This document shows, in pieces, positions 9,577 to 17,929 of a DNA stretch of 35,654 bases. The notes beneath the pieces are model-generated. The model saw nothing but the letters and a program-made list of their open reading frames with translations, was not told the DNA's origin and did not search any database. A program made the position numbers and the translations under genes. The stretch's first letter is position 1; each line of letters starts with the position of its first letter. The stretch lies in NCBI GenBank assembly GCA_003210115.1, contig QCNM01000008.1:1-35654 (forward strand), given 5' to 3'. This DNA comes from SAR116 cluster bacterium AG-426-A06 (GTDB taxonomy: Bacteria > Pseudomonadota > Alphaproteobacteria > Puniceispirillales > Marisalimonadaceae).

Positions 9577-10035
9577 TTAAGGAAATACTAGTGAAATTGT
9601 TTCTGCAACAAATGCTAGTTTTTCTTTGGCATCAATTTCCATCTCATAATTATTAATTACTCTATAACCACCATTCTCCATAAAATTCACTTTTTTAATT
9701 TTTCTATGTAAACGTACTCTCGAATCTACTTGAACTGGATTAATAAATCTAATTTTATCACTTCCATAGTTTATTGTTCTACTTGAATTATTTATTTTTG
9801 ATGTTTGAGCTGATAGAACAGGTAATAATGATATCATAAAGTAACCATGAGCAATTGTTTTTCCATCGGGCATCTCTTTTTTCGCTTTTTCAATATCAAC
9901 ATGTATCCATTGAAAATCTCCAGTAGATTTTGCAAATTCATCTATTTTTTTCTGAGTAACTTCAAACCAATCACTTGGAGTTAATGGTTTATCTATAAAA
10001 GTTTCAATTAGTGAAGGGTTATCAATTATAATCAT
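9577..10035 (-). CDS. MaoC-like (R)-specific enoyl-CoA hydratase
   Basis: A hot-dog fold protein of 152 aa, the size of single-domain MaoC/NodN hydratases. The catalytic signature is STGDFQWIHVD, with Asp40 and His45 in the usual Dx4H spacing, followed by IAHGYFMISLLP (61-72). The reaction expected is addition of water to a trans-2-enoyl-CoA, giving an (R)-3-hydroxyacyl-CoA. The frame is open upstream to 10164, but that part overlaps the preceding gene and encodes no family sequence. ATG at 10035 lies one base after that gene's TAA, and the peptide then begins at the normal family N-terminus, so 10035 is chosen. It is coupled to the EthD-like gene before it and the dehydrogenase after it, which suggests a shared acyl-CoA or lower-pathway role. 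Confidence 0.88.
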   Translation of the reverse strand: MIIIDNPSLIETFIDKPLTPSDWFEVTQKKIDEFAKSTGDFQWIHVDIEKAKKEMPDGKTIAHGYFMISLLPVLSAQTSKINNSSRTINYGSDKIRFINPVQVDSRVRLHRKIKKVNFMENGGYRVINNYEMEIDAKEKLAFVAETISLVFP

Positions 10036-10036
10036 T

Positions 10037-10381
10037 TTAAATATACTTATACATAAAATGTGATCTGTCAGAAGTGTGCTCTCTAACTTGTTCGCTCCAT
10101 CTTCCTTTTTCAACTGCAGTTGCCCATTCGGGGCTTTTGACAACATCTGGAGAATTAATTTCATATAAAGCTACAAATTTTTGGTGAGGAGCATCCATAT
10201 TTTTTGTTTCACCAGCAATAGAGAATTGAAAAGGTTCACCTTTTCCTCTTGTTACTTTATTAACGCCAGGCACTTCAAGTAAATACGGAACATGTTCATC
10301 GTCATAAACTTCATTGAACAAATCCTCATATTCAGATTTTACATTCATAGAAACAATAAAAAGATATTTTGAGTCACTCAT
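10037..10381 (-). CDS. EthD-like / dimeric alpha-beta barrel protein
   Basis: A small protein of 114 aa. The N-terminal KYLFIVSMNV strand, the acidic helix around EDLFNEVYDDEHVPYLLEVPG and the later KFVALYEIN strand match the ferredoxin-like dimeric alpha-beta barrel fold of EthD-like and stress-responsive proteins. Related proteins often accompany degradation operons, and some act as small lyases, isomerases or decarboxylases on oxygenated ring products. No single catalytic residue can be named here beyond the conserved His in DEHVPYL. ATG at 10381 has an AAGGA site 7 bases upstream. It heads a three-gene operon and is transcribed divergently from the DapA-like gene, 113 bases away. Confidence 0.75.
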   Translation of the reverse strand: MSDSKYLFIVSMNVKSEYEDLFNEVYDDEHVPYLLEVPGVNKVTRGKGEPFQFSIAGETKNMDAPHQKFVALYEINSPDVVKSPEWATAVEKGRWSEQVREHTSDRSHFMYKYI

Positions 10382-10460
10382 GTTTTTCCTTCTATATGAT
10401 TAATAACAAGATTTAAATATATTCAAAATTAAATCAAAATTAAAGCGATTAAAAGAAATC

Positions 10461-10494
10461 TTGTAAAAAATATCACTCTTACTAAAATATTATT
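10461..10494 (+). promoter_or_regulatory. Candidate promoter giving a leaderless transcript for the DapA-like gene
   Basis: TTGTAA (10461-10466), a 16-base spacer and TAAAAT (10483-10488) form a reasonable sigma-70 type pair. The -10 box ends only 6 bases before the ATG at 10495, so transcription would start at or next to the start codon. No Shine-Dalgarno sequence is present before that ATG, which is consistent with a leaderless message. It lies in the 113-base divergent region shared with the EthD-like operon. In such AT-rich DNA chance matches are common. Confidence 0.35.
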
Positions 10495-11460
10495 ATGTCA
10501 TATAGAAAAAATTTTAAGCTAGAAGGTGTCATCCCGGCAACATTACTTTCATTTAATGATGACATGTCGATTAATGAAAAGGAAAGTAGATCTCATATTA
10601 AATCCTGTGGTTTAACGGATGGGATTACAGCCATAACTGTAAATGGACATTCTTCAGAGATTCATGCTTGCAACTTTAAAGAACAAAAAAGGATTTTAGA
10701 ATTTTCTCTAGAAGAAGTAGGGGATAAGGTGCCAGTTATAAATGGCGTTTATTCTGATGGAAGTTTAGAGGCTGCAAAAATTGCAAGGATGGCACAAGAT
10801 TCAGGCGCATCTGCTTTATTATGCTTCCCTCCTCAAAGTATGAGTATGGGAGGATCACTAAGACCTGAAATGGCAATTGAACATTTTAAAAGAATATCTG
10901 ATGCATCTGACTTACCATTAATATGTTTTAATTATCCATCTTCTGGAGGGTTGTCTTACCCTTTTGAAACCTTATTAAAATTATTTGATGAAGTTTCAAC
11001 AATTAAAGCAATTAAAGACTGGTGTAATGAACCAATGTTGCATGAAAAACACATCAGAGTATTTCAAAATTTACCAAATCCAGTTAATGTGCTGACTACT
11101 CACAGTGCATGGTTAATGTCTTCTCTGGTAATGGGGGCAAGTGGATTATTGTCTGGAGCTGGTAGTGTAATTGCGCCATTACAAGTAAGATTATTCAATG
11201 CAATTAAAAATAATAATTTAAAAGAAGCTAAAGATATTAATGATAAAATATTTCCTTTAGTTCAACTATTTTATAAACCACCTTTTTTAGATATGCATAA
11301 TAGGATGAAAGAGACTTTAGTTATTTTAAATGCAATACAAAGAGCTGTAGTTAGGCCTCCTCTTATGAAATTACCATTTAAAGAAATTGAAGAATTAAAA
11401 AAGACAGTTAACAATATTAATTTAGATAATAAATTAAACTTTGTAAAAACAGTTGCATAA
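10495..11460 (+). CDS. DapA/N-acetylneuraminate-lyase superfamily protein (class I aldolase or hydratase-aldolase)
   Basis: A TIM-barrel protein of 321 aa. The N-terminal substrate-loop region reads TVNGHSSE (48-55), replacing the common GTTGE. The catalytic tyrosine is Tyr147 in CFNYPSS and the Schiff-base lysine is Lys174 in KAIKDW. This shows a working class I lyase centre acting on a pyruvate-type or other 2-oxo substrate. The C-terminus is longer than in true DapA and the substrate loop differs, so lysine biosynthesis is unlikely. A role in cleaving or hydrating a catabolic intermediate is more likely given the surrounding genes. It is the only plus-strand gene in the main part of the window and is convergent with the Mo hydroxylase I FAD gene, 8 bases away. 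The start has no ribosome site (see the leaderless promoter). Confidence 0.85.
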   Translation: MSYRKNFKLEGVIPATLLSFNDDMSINEKESRSHIKSCGLTDGITAITVNGHSSEIHACNFKEQKRILEFSLEEVGDKVPVINGVYSDGSLEAAKIARMAQDSGASALLCFPPQSMSMGGSLRPEMAIEHFKRISDASDLPLICFNYPSSGGLSYPFETLLKLFDEVSTIKAIKDWCNEPMLHEKHIRVFQNLPNPVNVLTTHSAWLMSSLVMGASGLLSGAGSVIAPLQVRLFNAIKNNNLKEAKDINDKIFPLVQLFYKPPFLDMHNRMKETLVILNAIQRAVVRPPLMKLPFKEIEELKKTVNNINLDNKLNFVKTVA

Positions 11461-11468
11461 AAAATTTA

Positions 11469-12293
11469 TTAAATATTTTTAACCGAGCTTAAAATTGTTT
11501 TTTTACCAACTTTTCTTATCAAATCTCTTTTGTAAGTTGCTGAAGCATGTTGATCATCTTCTATATCTAAATTCCAAGCAAAATCATTTAACAATTCGTC
11601 AACAAATTTGAAATTTTTCATATCCCACTCAATTACTGTAGGCTTAGAAGGAATGCCGCCAAGTGTAAATCTAATTTTTTTATTATCGGTTACTACAGCA
11701 AATGAAGCTATAGCATAATCTGAGTATTTTTCTGAAACCTCATTAAATGCGTAACCTGTATCTTCTTTTTTAATAGGCAATTCTAATTTGATAGCTACTT
11801 CATTTGAATTTTTTGAAGTTAAAAGCGGCCCAAGGTAAAAATTATTAGCTGAAATAGTTCTGAGTTCTTTTTTACTTTTTAGATGAATTTTACCATTTAA
11901 AGCTAAAAAACATAAAGGTAGTTCAGATGTGGGGTCTCCATGGCAAATTGACCCTAAAACTGTTCCTCTGGCTCTATGTTGAATTTGACCTACATAAGGT
12001 ATTGATTGATAAATTAAAGGCAATTTACTTTTTAAATCTGACCAATTTTCAAGTTCTAATTGTCTAAATAAAGGGCCAATTTCAATTGTATTGTCTTTTT
12101 TTTCTAATGAAATTACATCTTTTAAAAAATTTATATCAATAATAATTTCAGGGTTTACAATTCTCATATTCAACATTGATATCAAAGATTGACCGCCAGC
12201 AAGAATTTGAGCTTTCTCACCATGAATATCCAAAGCATCAAGCACTTCATTTATTGAACTACTCTTAATATATGTAAAGTTACAAGGTTTCAA
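11469..12293 (-). CDS. Molybdenum hydroxylase I, FAD-binding medium subunit (CoxM/CutM type)
   Basis: A FAD-binding subunit of a xanthine dehydrogenase/CO dehydrogenase family enzyme, 274 aa. FAD contacts are visible in LAGGQSL (31-37) and the RARGTVLGSICHGDPTSELP stretch (107-126), the second a variant of the usual TIGGSxxxADPxxE. It passes electrons from the FeS subunit to an acceptor. The start codon is TTG at 12293: the first residues then align with those of the homologue at 26694 (MKPxxFxY), and TTG overlaps the TGA stop of the large subunit (TTGA), so translation is coupled. It is the last gene of the long minus-strand run. Its FeS partner is probably the gene at 19446-19952. Confidence 0.92.
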   Translation of the reverse strand: MKPCNFTYIKSSSINEVLDALDIHGEKAQILAGGQSLISMLNMRIVNPEIIIDINFLKDVISLEKKDNTIEIGPLFRQLELENWSDLKSKLPLIYQSIPYVGQIQHRARGTVLGSICHGDPTSELPLCFLALNGKIHLKSKKELRTISANNFYLGPLLTSKNSNEVAIKLELPIKKEDTGYAFNEVSEKYSDYAIASFAVVTDNKKIRFTLGGIPSKPTVIEWDMKNFKFVDELLNDFAWNLDIEDDQHASATYKRDLIRKVGKKTILSSVKNI

Positions 12294-15241
12294 ATTTTTA
12301 TACCAAAAACTCTAAAAAGTTTTTTTAAAAATGTTTGATTTGAACTTTTATTTAAAGCAAAAGATTGAAAAATTTGATTAACTAATAATTTTACCGATGA
12401 ATTTATTAATCTGTTACCAACTATCATAATTTTTCCATCTACTTTCGCTCCATAAGAATAAGCTAAAAAACTCTTTTTATTTTTATTAATAATTTCAATT
12501 TTAGCGACCCCATTTCCATTTCCAAGTTCACCCTGACCATTTCCAGCAATTTCAAAAGATTTATTTTGTTTTATTTTTTTTATAGAAACATTGAAGGAAT
12601 ATTCTCCTTTGACTGGTCCAATACTTAATTCAATTATTCCATTTAAATTATTTTTTGTTGTTTCTTTTAAAGATTTACATCCAGGAATAATTGTTTTTAA
12701 ATTTTTAAAATCAAATATTGTTCCCCATAATTTATTTTGATTAATATTTAATTCAAATTCTCCACTTCCATTTATTGGATAGCTTTTGAAATTGATATGT
12801 TTATTTATATGTTTAGGTTTTATTTCATTTTTATTTAAGTTTAAATATTGATGAACTTTTGTATTTGTTAGAGGAAGTTTAACATTTTTAATTTTTAAGG
12901 CGTCTGAGAAAGCGTTAGCAATAGCAACTGGGGTAGACATACAATTTCCTTCTCCAACGCCTTTTGAACCAAGAGGAGTAAATGGACTTGGAGTTTCTAT
13001 ATGAATTATCTCAGGTTCATTAACTTCATATGTTGATGGCAAGTGATAATCCTGAAAGGAACCAGATAAAAAACTTCCATTATCATTATATTTAAACTCT
13101 TCTAAAAGAGATGCACCAACTGCATGTGCATACGCACCATATATTTGACCATTTGCTAGCAGTGGGTTAATAATTTTTCCTGCATCATGTCCTGTAACAT
13201 ATTCATCGATTCTTATCTTGGATGTTATTGGATCAATTTCAATGCCACACACATCAAATACAAAACCATAAGCAAGTGATCCATTAATCTCATCTTTTTC
13301 ATTAGGAGGTCTCAATTTTTCATTACCCCAAAAAACAGTTTCTTTCAAACTTGGATTTAATTTTTCTGGCAAATTTCCAGGAGACCAATGAGGTATTCCA
13401 ACAAGTCTTTTGAAATTAAAGTAATTATCAGAATTTTTTTTGTCATAAACTTTTTCTTTATCAAATAAAATATTTTCACTTTTGCAATTAAGTTGACTTG
13501 CTGCAATTTTTTGTAGTTTTTTCTTTAGATTGTTTGCAGCATTAAAGGCTGAGCCAGCTACAGCTCCAGCAAATCTACTTGAGTAATTTCCTGCAGCTAT
13601 TGACCAAGCATCTTTATGTGTATCGTGAGTTGTGTTAACAAAAACATCATTAATTTTAATTCCAAATACATCAGCAACTATTTGAGACAAAATTGTTTTA
13701 TGACCTTGACCTTGTGGCAAGCTATCACATGTCACATAAACACTTCCTGTTGGACCAATTGAAACACTTGTTGATGCTAATGCTCCTCCTTTATGTCCAG
13801 TTTTTTCTCTGTCTTTATAGGGCAAAGCTGTTGTGACATAACCCATATTTGATATCGAAGGTTCAATTATTGCAGAATATCCAATGCCATAAATTTTACC
13901 ATTTTTAATCGCATTATTTTTTTTCTTCAAAATATTTTTATACGTAGAACTTTTAACAACTTTTCTTATAAGTTTTTGAAAATCACCTGAGTCTAATAAT
14001 GCTCCGGAGGGCGACTTATATGGAAATTGTTTTTTTTCAAGAAGATTAACTTTTATGACGTCAAGTACATTTAAATTTAATTCAACAGCAATTTGATGAA
14101 CTAATCTTTCTAACGCAAAATAATGTTGTGGTCCACCAAAACCTCTGTTCAGACCAGATGGAGTTTTGTTTGTTAATACTACTCTATTTCTACAGCTGAT
14201 ATTTTTTACTTTATATGCACCACTAAGATTTCCATGCATTCTATAAAGTGATGCTGGTTCAGGGGCCCTTGGGTAGGCTCCAACATCATCTATTTGATCA
14301 TAATCTAAAGCTTCAATAAGTCCTTTTTCATTAATACTTGCTCTTAATTTAGTTAACCTTCCTGTTGCTGAAGAAGCGGCCGTGAGATGTTCTAATCTAT
14401 CTTCCACCCAAATTACTTGTTTATTTGAAAGCTTTGAAGCTAAACACGTTAAAATAATCATAGGCATTATAGCTTGTTTTATACCAAAACTTCCTCCAGA
14501 ATCTTCAAAAGATATTAATCTTAGTTTTCCTTCTTCAACTTTAAGTGCACGAGATAGAACAGAGTGTAAACTAAAAGGACCTTGAAAATTTGATTTTACG
14601 TCATAAATTCCGCTTGCGGCATCATATTCACTATGAACAACAAACCCCTCTAGAGGAGTACAACTATTTCTTGGATACTCTATTTCAACTTCAACAATTT
14701 TATGAGATTTTGTAAAAAATTTATTTGGGTTTCCATATTCAAAATTTCTATCACTTACTACATTTGACTTAAAATTTTTTTTATGAACAAATTTGGTTTT
14801 TGTATTAATTGCTTCTTTTATAGAAACAACTGGTTGGTTGACAGAATACTCTACATCAATAAGTTGTAGTGCGTCTTCTCCAACATATCTAGATTTTGCT
14901 AAAATAATGGCTAATGGTTCACCAACGTAATGTACTTCATCAACAGCACAACACCAAGTTTTAAACTCTGTTCTTATTACAGACAATAGTGGGTTTGAAA
15001 TTTTACTAAAATCTTTTCCAGTAATAACACTGTGAACACCTTTGAGTTTTTTTGCTTTCGAAAAATCTATTCTTTTAATTTTTCCAGACGCATGTTCTGA
15101 TCGTAAAACTACTGCGTGAAGAGCGTCAGGTTTAAATGGTGTATCACTTCCAAATTGTCCTTTCCCATTCAGAAGTTTGTCATCTTCTACCCTACTTATA
15201 TTATTTCCAATAAAACAATCAATAGGTTGGTCTTCAAGCAT
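12290..15241 (-). CDS. Molybdenum hydroxylase I, large subunit with fused C-terminal CoxG (SRPBCC) domain
   Basis: A 983-aa protein, about 200 aa longer than normal CoxL/XDH large subunits. Residues ~15-800 are the molybdopterin-cytosine-dinucleotide binding subunit: SGGSFGIK near 251 (Mo-pterin loop), RGFGGPQHYF near 368, QGQGHKTILS, NYSSRFAGA, and the catalytic glutamate Glu764 in GVGEGNC. The AYxCSFR loop of true CO dehydrogenase is absent, so CO is not the substrate. Residues ~820-983 are a CoxG-like domain (GSGEFELN, then IIPGCKSL, GPVKGEYSF and GKIMIVGNRLI). The tail ends in a basic amphipathic segment (FLKKLFRVFGIKI). CoxG is normally a separate protein linked to membrane attachment of CO dehydrogenase. 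The fusion would place this hydroxylase at the membrane (inference). The stop overlaps the TTG start of the FAD subunit. Confidence 0.92.
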   Translation of the reverse strand: MLEDQPIDCFIGNNISRVEDDKLLNGKGQFGSDTPFKPDALHAVVLRSEHASGKIKRIDFSKAKKLKGVHSVITGKDFSKISNPLLSVIRTEFKTWCCAVDEVHYVGEPLAIILAKSRYVGEDALQLIDVEYSVNQPVVSIKEAINTKTKFVHKKNFKSNVVSDRNFEYGNPNKFFTKSHKIVEVEIEYPRNSCTPLEGFVVHSEYDAASGIYDVKSNFQGPFSLHSVLSRALKVEEGKLRLISFEDSGGSFGIKQAIMPMIILTCLASKLSNKQVIWVEDRLEHLTAASSATGRLTKLRASINEKGLIEALDYDQIDDVGAYPRAPEPASLYRMHGNLSGAYKVKNISCRNRVVLTNKTPSGLNRGFGGPQHYFALERLVHQIAVELNLNVLDVIKVNLLEKKQFPYKSPSGALLDSGDFQKLIRKVVKSSTYKNILKKKNNAIKNGKIYGIGYSAIIEPSISNMGYVTTALPYKDREKTGHKGGALASTSVSIGPTGSVYVTCDSLPQGQGHKTILSQIVADVFGIKINDVFVNTTHDTHKDAWSIAAGNYSSRFAGAVAGSAFNAANNLKKKLQKIAASQLNCKSENILFDKEKVYDKKNSDNYFNFKRLVGIPHWSPGNLPEKLNPSLKETVFWGNEKLRPPNEKDEINGSLAYGFVFDVCGIEIDPITSKIRIDEYVTGHDAGKIINPLLANGQIYGAYAHAVGASLLEEFKYNDNGSFLSGSFQDYHLPSTYEVNEPEIIHIETPSPFTPLGSKGVGEGNCMSTPVAIANAFSDALKIKNVKLPLTNTKVHQYLNLNKNEIKPKHINKHINFKSYPINGSGEFELNINQNKLWGTIFDFKNLKTIIPGCKSLKETTKNNLNGIIELSIGPVKGEYSFNVSIKKIKQNKSFEIAGNGQGELGNGNGVAKIEIINKNKKSFLAYSYGAKVDGKIMIVGNRLINSSVKLLVNQIFQSFALNKSSNQTFLKKLFRVFGIKI

Positions 15242-15246
15242 TTAGT

Positions 15247-16026
15247 TTAATTTCCTTTGTAGGAGGGGGGGCGTTTTTCAGAAAAACTCTCCACGCCTTC
15301 TCTGAAATCATTAGAACTTCTTAATCTTCCATATGCTTCGCCTTCAAGATCTATGGAAGTGTGAAGAGTTGCATTTTGAGTTGCATTTAAAACAGATTTT
15401 ATTGTTCGCTGAGCTAATGGAGATACGCTTATAAGTTCTTTAACAATTTTTTGTGTCATGTTTTCAAGTTCAGATTTTTCTACAAGTTCACAAGCAATGC
15501 CTAATTGATAAGCTTCTTCACCAGACAGTCTTTTTCCGCGCATAATAATGTTTTTAGTTCTTGAGATGCCAATCATTTTAGCTAATCTTGCAGATCCTCC
15601 TGAACCAGGTATCATTCCAATTTTCATTTCAGGGAGTGACAATTGAGAATCTTTTGTAACTATTCTAAAATCGCAAGCAAGGGAAAACTCAAAGCCAACT
15701 CCAAAACAATAACCTTGTATTGCAGCAATTACAGGTATTTTAATTTTTTCCGGTGTCATTACATTTTGCGCTAACATTGATAGATCCTCAGGTGTTTCTT
15801 CAAGAAAACCAGAAATGTTTCCGCCCGATGAAAAGTTATCACCATCTGCTCTTAAAACAATTACTCTTATGTTTTTATTTTTATCAAGTTCATAAAATTG
15901 GTTTGCCATTACTTTTCTTTGAGAAAATAAAACTACATTCAAAGGAGGTCTTGACAAAACTATGTCAGCTCTATGGTTGCTTTCATCAATTTCTACTCTA
16001 AATCCATCAAATTTTGATATTTTCAC
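15247..16026 (-). CDS. Enoyl-CoA hydratase/isomerase (crotonase) family protein
   Basis: A crotonase of 259 aa. The oxyanion-hole strand NFSSGGNISGF (64-74), the Glu113 position in GVGFEFSLACDF and the Glu133 position in LPEMKIGMIPGSGG are all present, 20 residues apart as in active hydratases. The N-terminal RPPLNVVLFSQ is typical of a subgroup often found in aromatic-CoA clusters. Crotonases hydrate, isomerise or hydrolyse CoA thioesters. In furoate degradation one of them (HmfE) acts on the product of a molybdenum hydroxylase, which is a possible model here. The start is GTG at 16026 with an AGAGG ribosome site; a nearby ATG in another frame stops at once. The stop is 5 bases before the Mo hydroxylase I large subunit ATG. 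Confidence 0.9.
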   Translation of the reverse strand: MKISKFDGFRVEIDESNHRADIVLSRPPLNVVLFSQRKVMANQFYELDKNKNIRVIVLRADGDNFSSGGNISGFLEETPEDLSMLAQNVMTPEKIKIPVIAAIQGYCFGVGFEFSLACDFRIVTKDSQLSLPEMKIGMIPGSGGSARLAKMIGISRTKNIIMRGKRLSGEEAYQLGIACELVEKSELENMTQKIVKELISVSPLAQRTIKSVLNATQNATLHTSIDLEGEAYGRLRSSNDFREGVESFSEKRPPSYKGN

Positions 16027-16043
16027 AACATACCTCTGTAAAA

Positions 16044-17519
16044 TTATTCTGCAGCTTTATCGCGCTTTATAGGTACATCATATTTACTCATTACTTTATC
16101 AACTACATCTTCAAAATGATTCCAAGGTGTTTCTCTAAAGTTATGATTTCTTATAATAAATGAGGCACCAGCATAAAATTTTTCATATTGTAGTTGTCTT
16201 CCGGCAAATTCTGATCCAACAACATCCCATGCTAATTTAAATAATTTCATTCTATCTAAAGCATTCATTTGAGGTGTTTGAAAATAAGTTTCAAAGTCAT
16301 TTAATAATTCTTTATTTTTCATGACTTTAATACTCGCAGGCATTTGAAACACACCACCACCGCATAAAGTTCTTAATTCATCAATAATCATCGAATAATT
16401 ATCAGTACAAAAATTTAAGGCTGCATACATAATACGCCTATTAAACGTTTTAAAATTTTCTGGCCAATTCTCGGCATTTTCAATTTGTCCATAAATCATT
16501 CCAGAAAGGGTTGACTCTAAAGCTGATATTTTGCCTAGAGTTTCTCTTACAGCAGGAACTTCATCTGCGCCAGTAGCTTTTGCGACTTTATAAAAGAGGC
16601 CAACAATTAATTCCATTTTTGACCAATATCTTACATTAGATTGATGATTTCCATAACAGTGTGCAGGAGTTTTAAAGTATATTTCTCTAGCTTGAATTGC
16701 GTCATCTTTAACAAATATCCTTTCCCAAGGAACTAAAACTTTATCGCACATTACTAGGACATCTGTTTCGTCTTGGTTCCAAGATAAAGGTGCATCAAAT
16801 TGATTGTCATAATGATTTGAAAGAGGTTGTCTCATCCACAAAGATAGTCCATTTGTATTACACGGTATCGCACAGGTTATTGATTGTTTTACTTGGTCAG
16901 GTGCTAAAGGTATCAAATTTCCAATCCAAATTTCATTTGCAAAAATTGCGCTAGTTGCTAGCATTTTCATCCCTGATATGACTACACCTTTATCATTTTC
17001 TAATACCACTGACAAAGTTGGGATTGGCAAATTTCTTTTTTGATAAAACTCAGGATTTCTTGCTGCTTGGGGAGGCACTACAGCGTATGATGCAAAAACA
17101 TCATTTTTCTTCATATATTCATAATAATTAAGTAAGTTACCACTAAATTTATATTTTTCATTGTCAAATATATCTGTATTAGTTGACATGCCAGTAACAA
17201 AACTTGCAACATGATCCATTGATCTTCCCATCATTCCAGAGGTTTGGTCAGCGATGATTTTATGAGCTTTTGAACGTTTCCTTAAGTCATCTTTATTTTT
17301 AGCTTGAATAAACCAGGTAGAAAAAGTCTCTCCGTTTTCTTGATAGGTTAAGTGATCTTGATATTCTTTATTATGTTTTAAATCATAGAGTCCTGCAACG
17401 GTTTTAGCTGCTCTTTTTAATGATGGATGTTTTGTAACATCGGAAACTTTTTCGTCACCGATAAATACAACTCTTCCATCTCGAAGTTGTTCTAAATGGT
17501 CTTTTCCAGTTTTAATCAT
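16044..17519 (-). CDS. HpaB-family FADH2-dependent monooxygenase (4-hydroxyphenylacetate 3-hydroxylase-like)
   Basis: A protein of 491 aa, the normal length for HpaB/PvcC/TftD-type monooxygenases with an acyl-CoA dehydrogenase fold. The family motif GRSMDHVASF lies at 98-107 (Arg99; His103 where many HpaB proteins have Tyr). The C-terminal domain has ELRTLCGGGVFQMPAS and FYAGASFIIRNHNF. The cysteines that bind the iron-sulfur cluster in the related 4-hydroxybutyryl-CoA dehydratase are missing in the 95-105 region, so a monooxygenase is the better call. The expected reaction is hydroxylation of a phenol, hydroxy-heterocycle or its CoA ester, using O2 and FADH2 supplied by a separate reductase. 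No HpaC-like reductase gene is in the window. ATG overlaps the cupin stop by one base (TAATG), with a GAGGA ribosome site. Confidence 0.87.
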   Translation of the reverse strand: MIKTGKDHLEQLRDGRVVFIGDEKVSDVTKHPSLKRAAKTVAGLYDLKHNKEYQDHLTYQENGETFSTWFIQAKNKDDLRKRSKAHKIIADQTSGMMGRSMDHVASFVTGMSTNTDIFDNEKYKFSGNLLNYYEYMKKNDVFASYAVVPPQAARNPEFYQKRNLPIPTLSVVLENDKGVVISGMKMLATSAIFANEIWIGNLIPLAPDQVKQSITCAIPCNTNGLSLWMRQPLSNHYDNQFDAPLSWNQDETDVLVMCDKVLVPWERIFVKDDAIQAREIYFKTPAHCYGNHQSNVRYWSKMELIVGLFYKVAKATGADEVPAVRETLGKISALESTLSGMIYGQIENAENWPENFKTFNRRIMYAALNFCTDNYSMIIDELRTLCGGGVFQMPASIKVMKNKELLNDFETYFQTPQMNALDRMKLFKLAWDVVGSEFAGRQLQYEKFYAGASFIIRNHNFRETPWNHFEDVVDKVMSKYDVPIKRDKAAE

Positions 17520-17905
17520 TAAAATTCCTCATCATTTTTGTAATAATGTAATTCAAACAAAGTACAGCCATTTTCAGATTTAAATGGACCATGATAAACT
17601 CCAGGTGGTCTACATGCATAAGTTGCTTTGTTAAATGTTTTTCCTCCATTGCCTTGTTCATCATTGCCAACAATTAAATCACCAGAAACTAAAAAAACTT
17701 CTTCCCAATGATCATGCACAAAAGGTTCTTTTGTATATACACCTGAATCAAATCTTAATAATCTAGATCTGCTTCCAGTTTTTGTTTCTTCATTTAAGTC
17801 AGATGCTAGGATTTTTTGTTTAATGCCCTCAGGATATCCATAAGGAGTTTCCCAGCCTTCTTCATTAGAAACTAATTCAAATTCAATATGTGGTTTTCGT
17901 TTCAT
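17519..17905 (-). CDS. Small single-domain cupin
   Basis: A protein of 128 aa with one beta barrel. Metal-binding residues fit His64 and His66 in VHDHWEEV with Glu68 or Glu69, and His105 in PPGVYHGPF. This is a metal-binding cupin of the ChrR/acetylacetone-dioxygenase-like size class. Functions in the family range from ring-cleaving dioxygenase to metal-dependent hydrolase or isomerase, so the exact job cannot be told. Its overlap by one base with the HpaB-type monooxygenase suggests that the two act on consecutive steps. A gatekeeping or product-handling role after hydroxylation is a reasonable guess. Confidence 0.8.
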   Translation of the reverse strand: MKRKPHIEFELVSNEEGWETPYGYPEGIKQKILASDLNEETKTGSRSRLLRFDSGVYTKEPFVHDHWEEVFLVSGDLIVGNDEQGNGGKTFNKATYACRPPGVYHGPFKSENGCTLFELHYYKNDEEF

Positions 17906-17929
17906 AATAAGATTATTATAGTTTTGATA

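Noticed and set aside
9577-10164. Longer MaoC open frame starting at 10164
   Set aside because: The extra 43 residues overlap the EthD-like gene, show no family sequence, and a coupled ATG exists at 10035.
11461-11468. Bidirectional terminator between the convergent DapA-like and FAD-subunit genes
   Set aside because: The gap is 8 bases and only imperfect A/T complementarity is visible.
12290-15241. Calling Mo hydroxylase I a CO dehydrogenase because of the CoxLMS layout and CoxG domain
   Set aside because: The AYxCSFR active-site loop of form I CO dehydrogenase is absent; the loop reads RGFGGPQHYF.
16044-17519. 4-Hydroxybutyryl-CoA dehydratase
   Set aside because: It has the same fold family, but the cluster-binding cysteines expected near residues 99-103 are missing; the region reads GRSMDHV.
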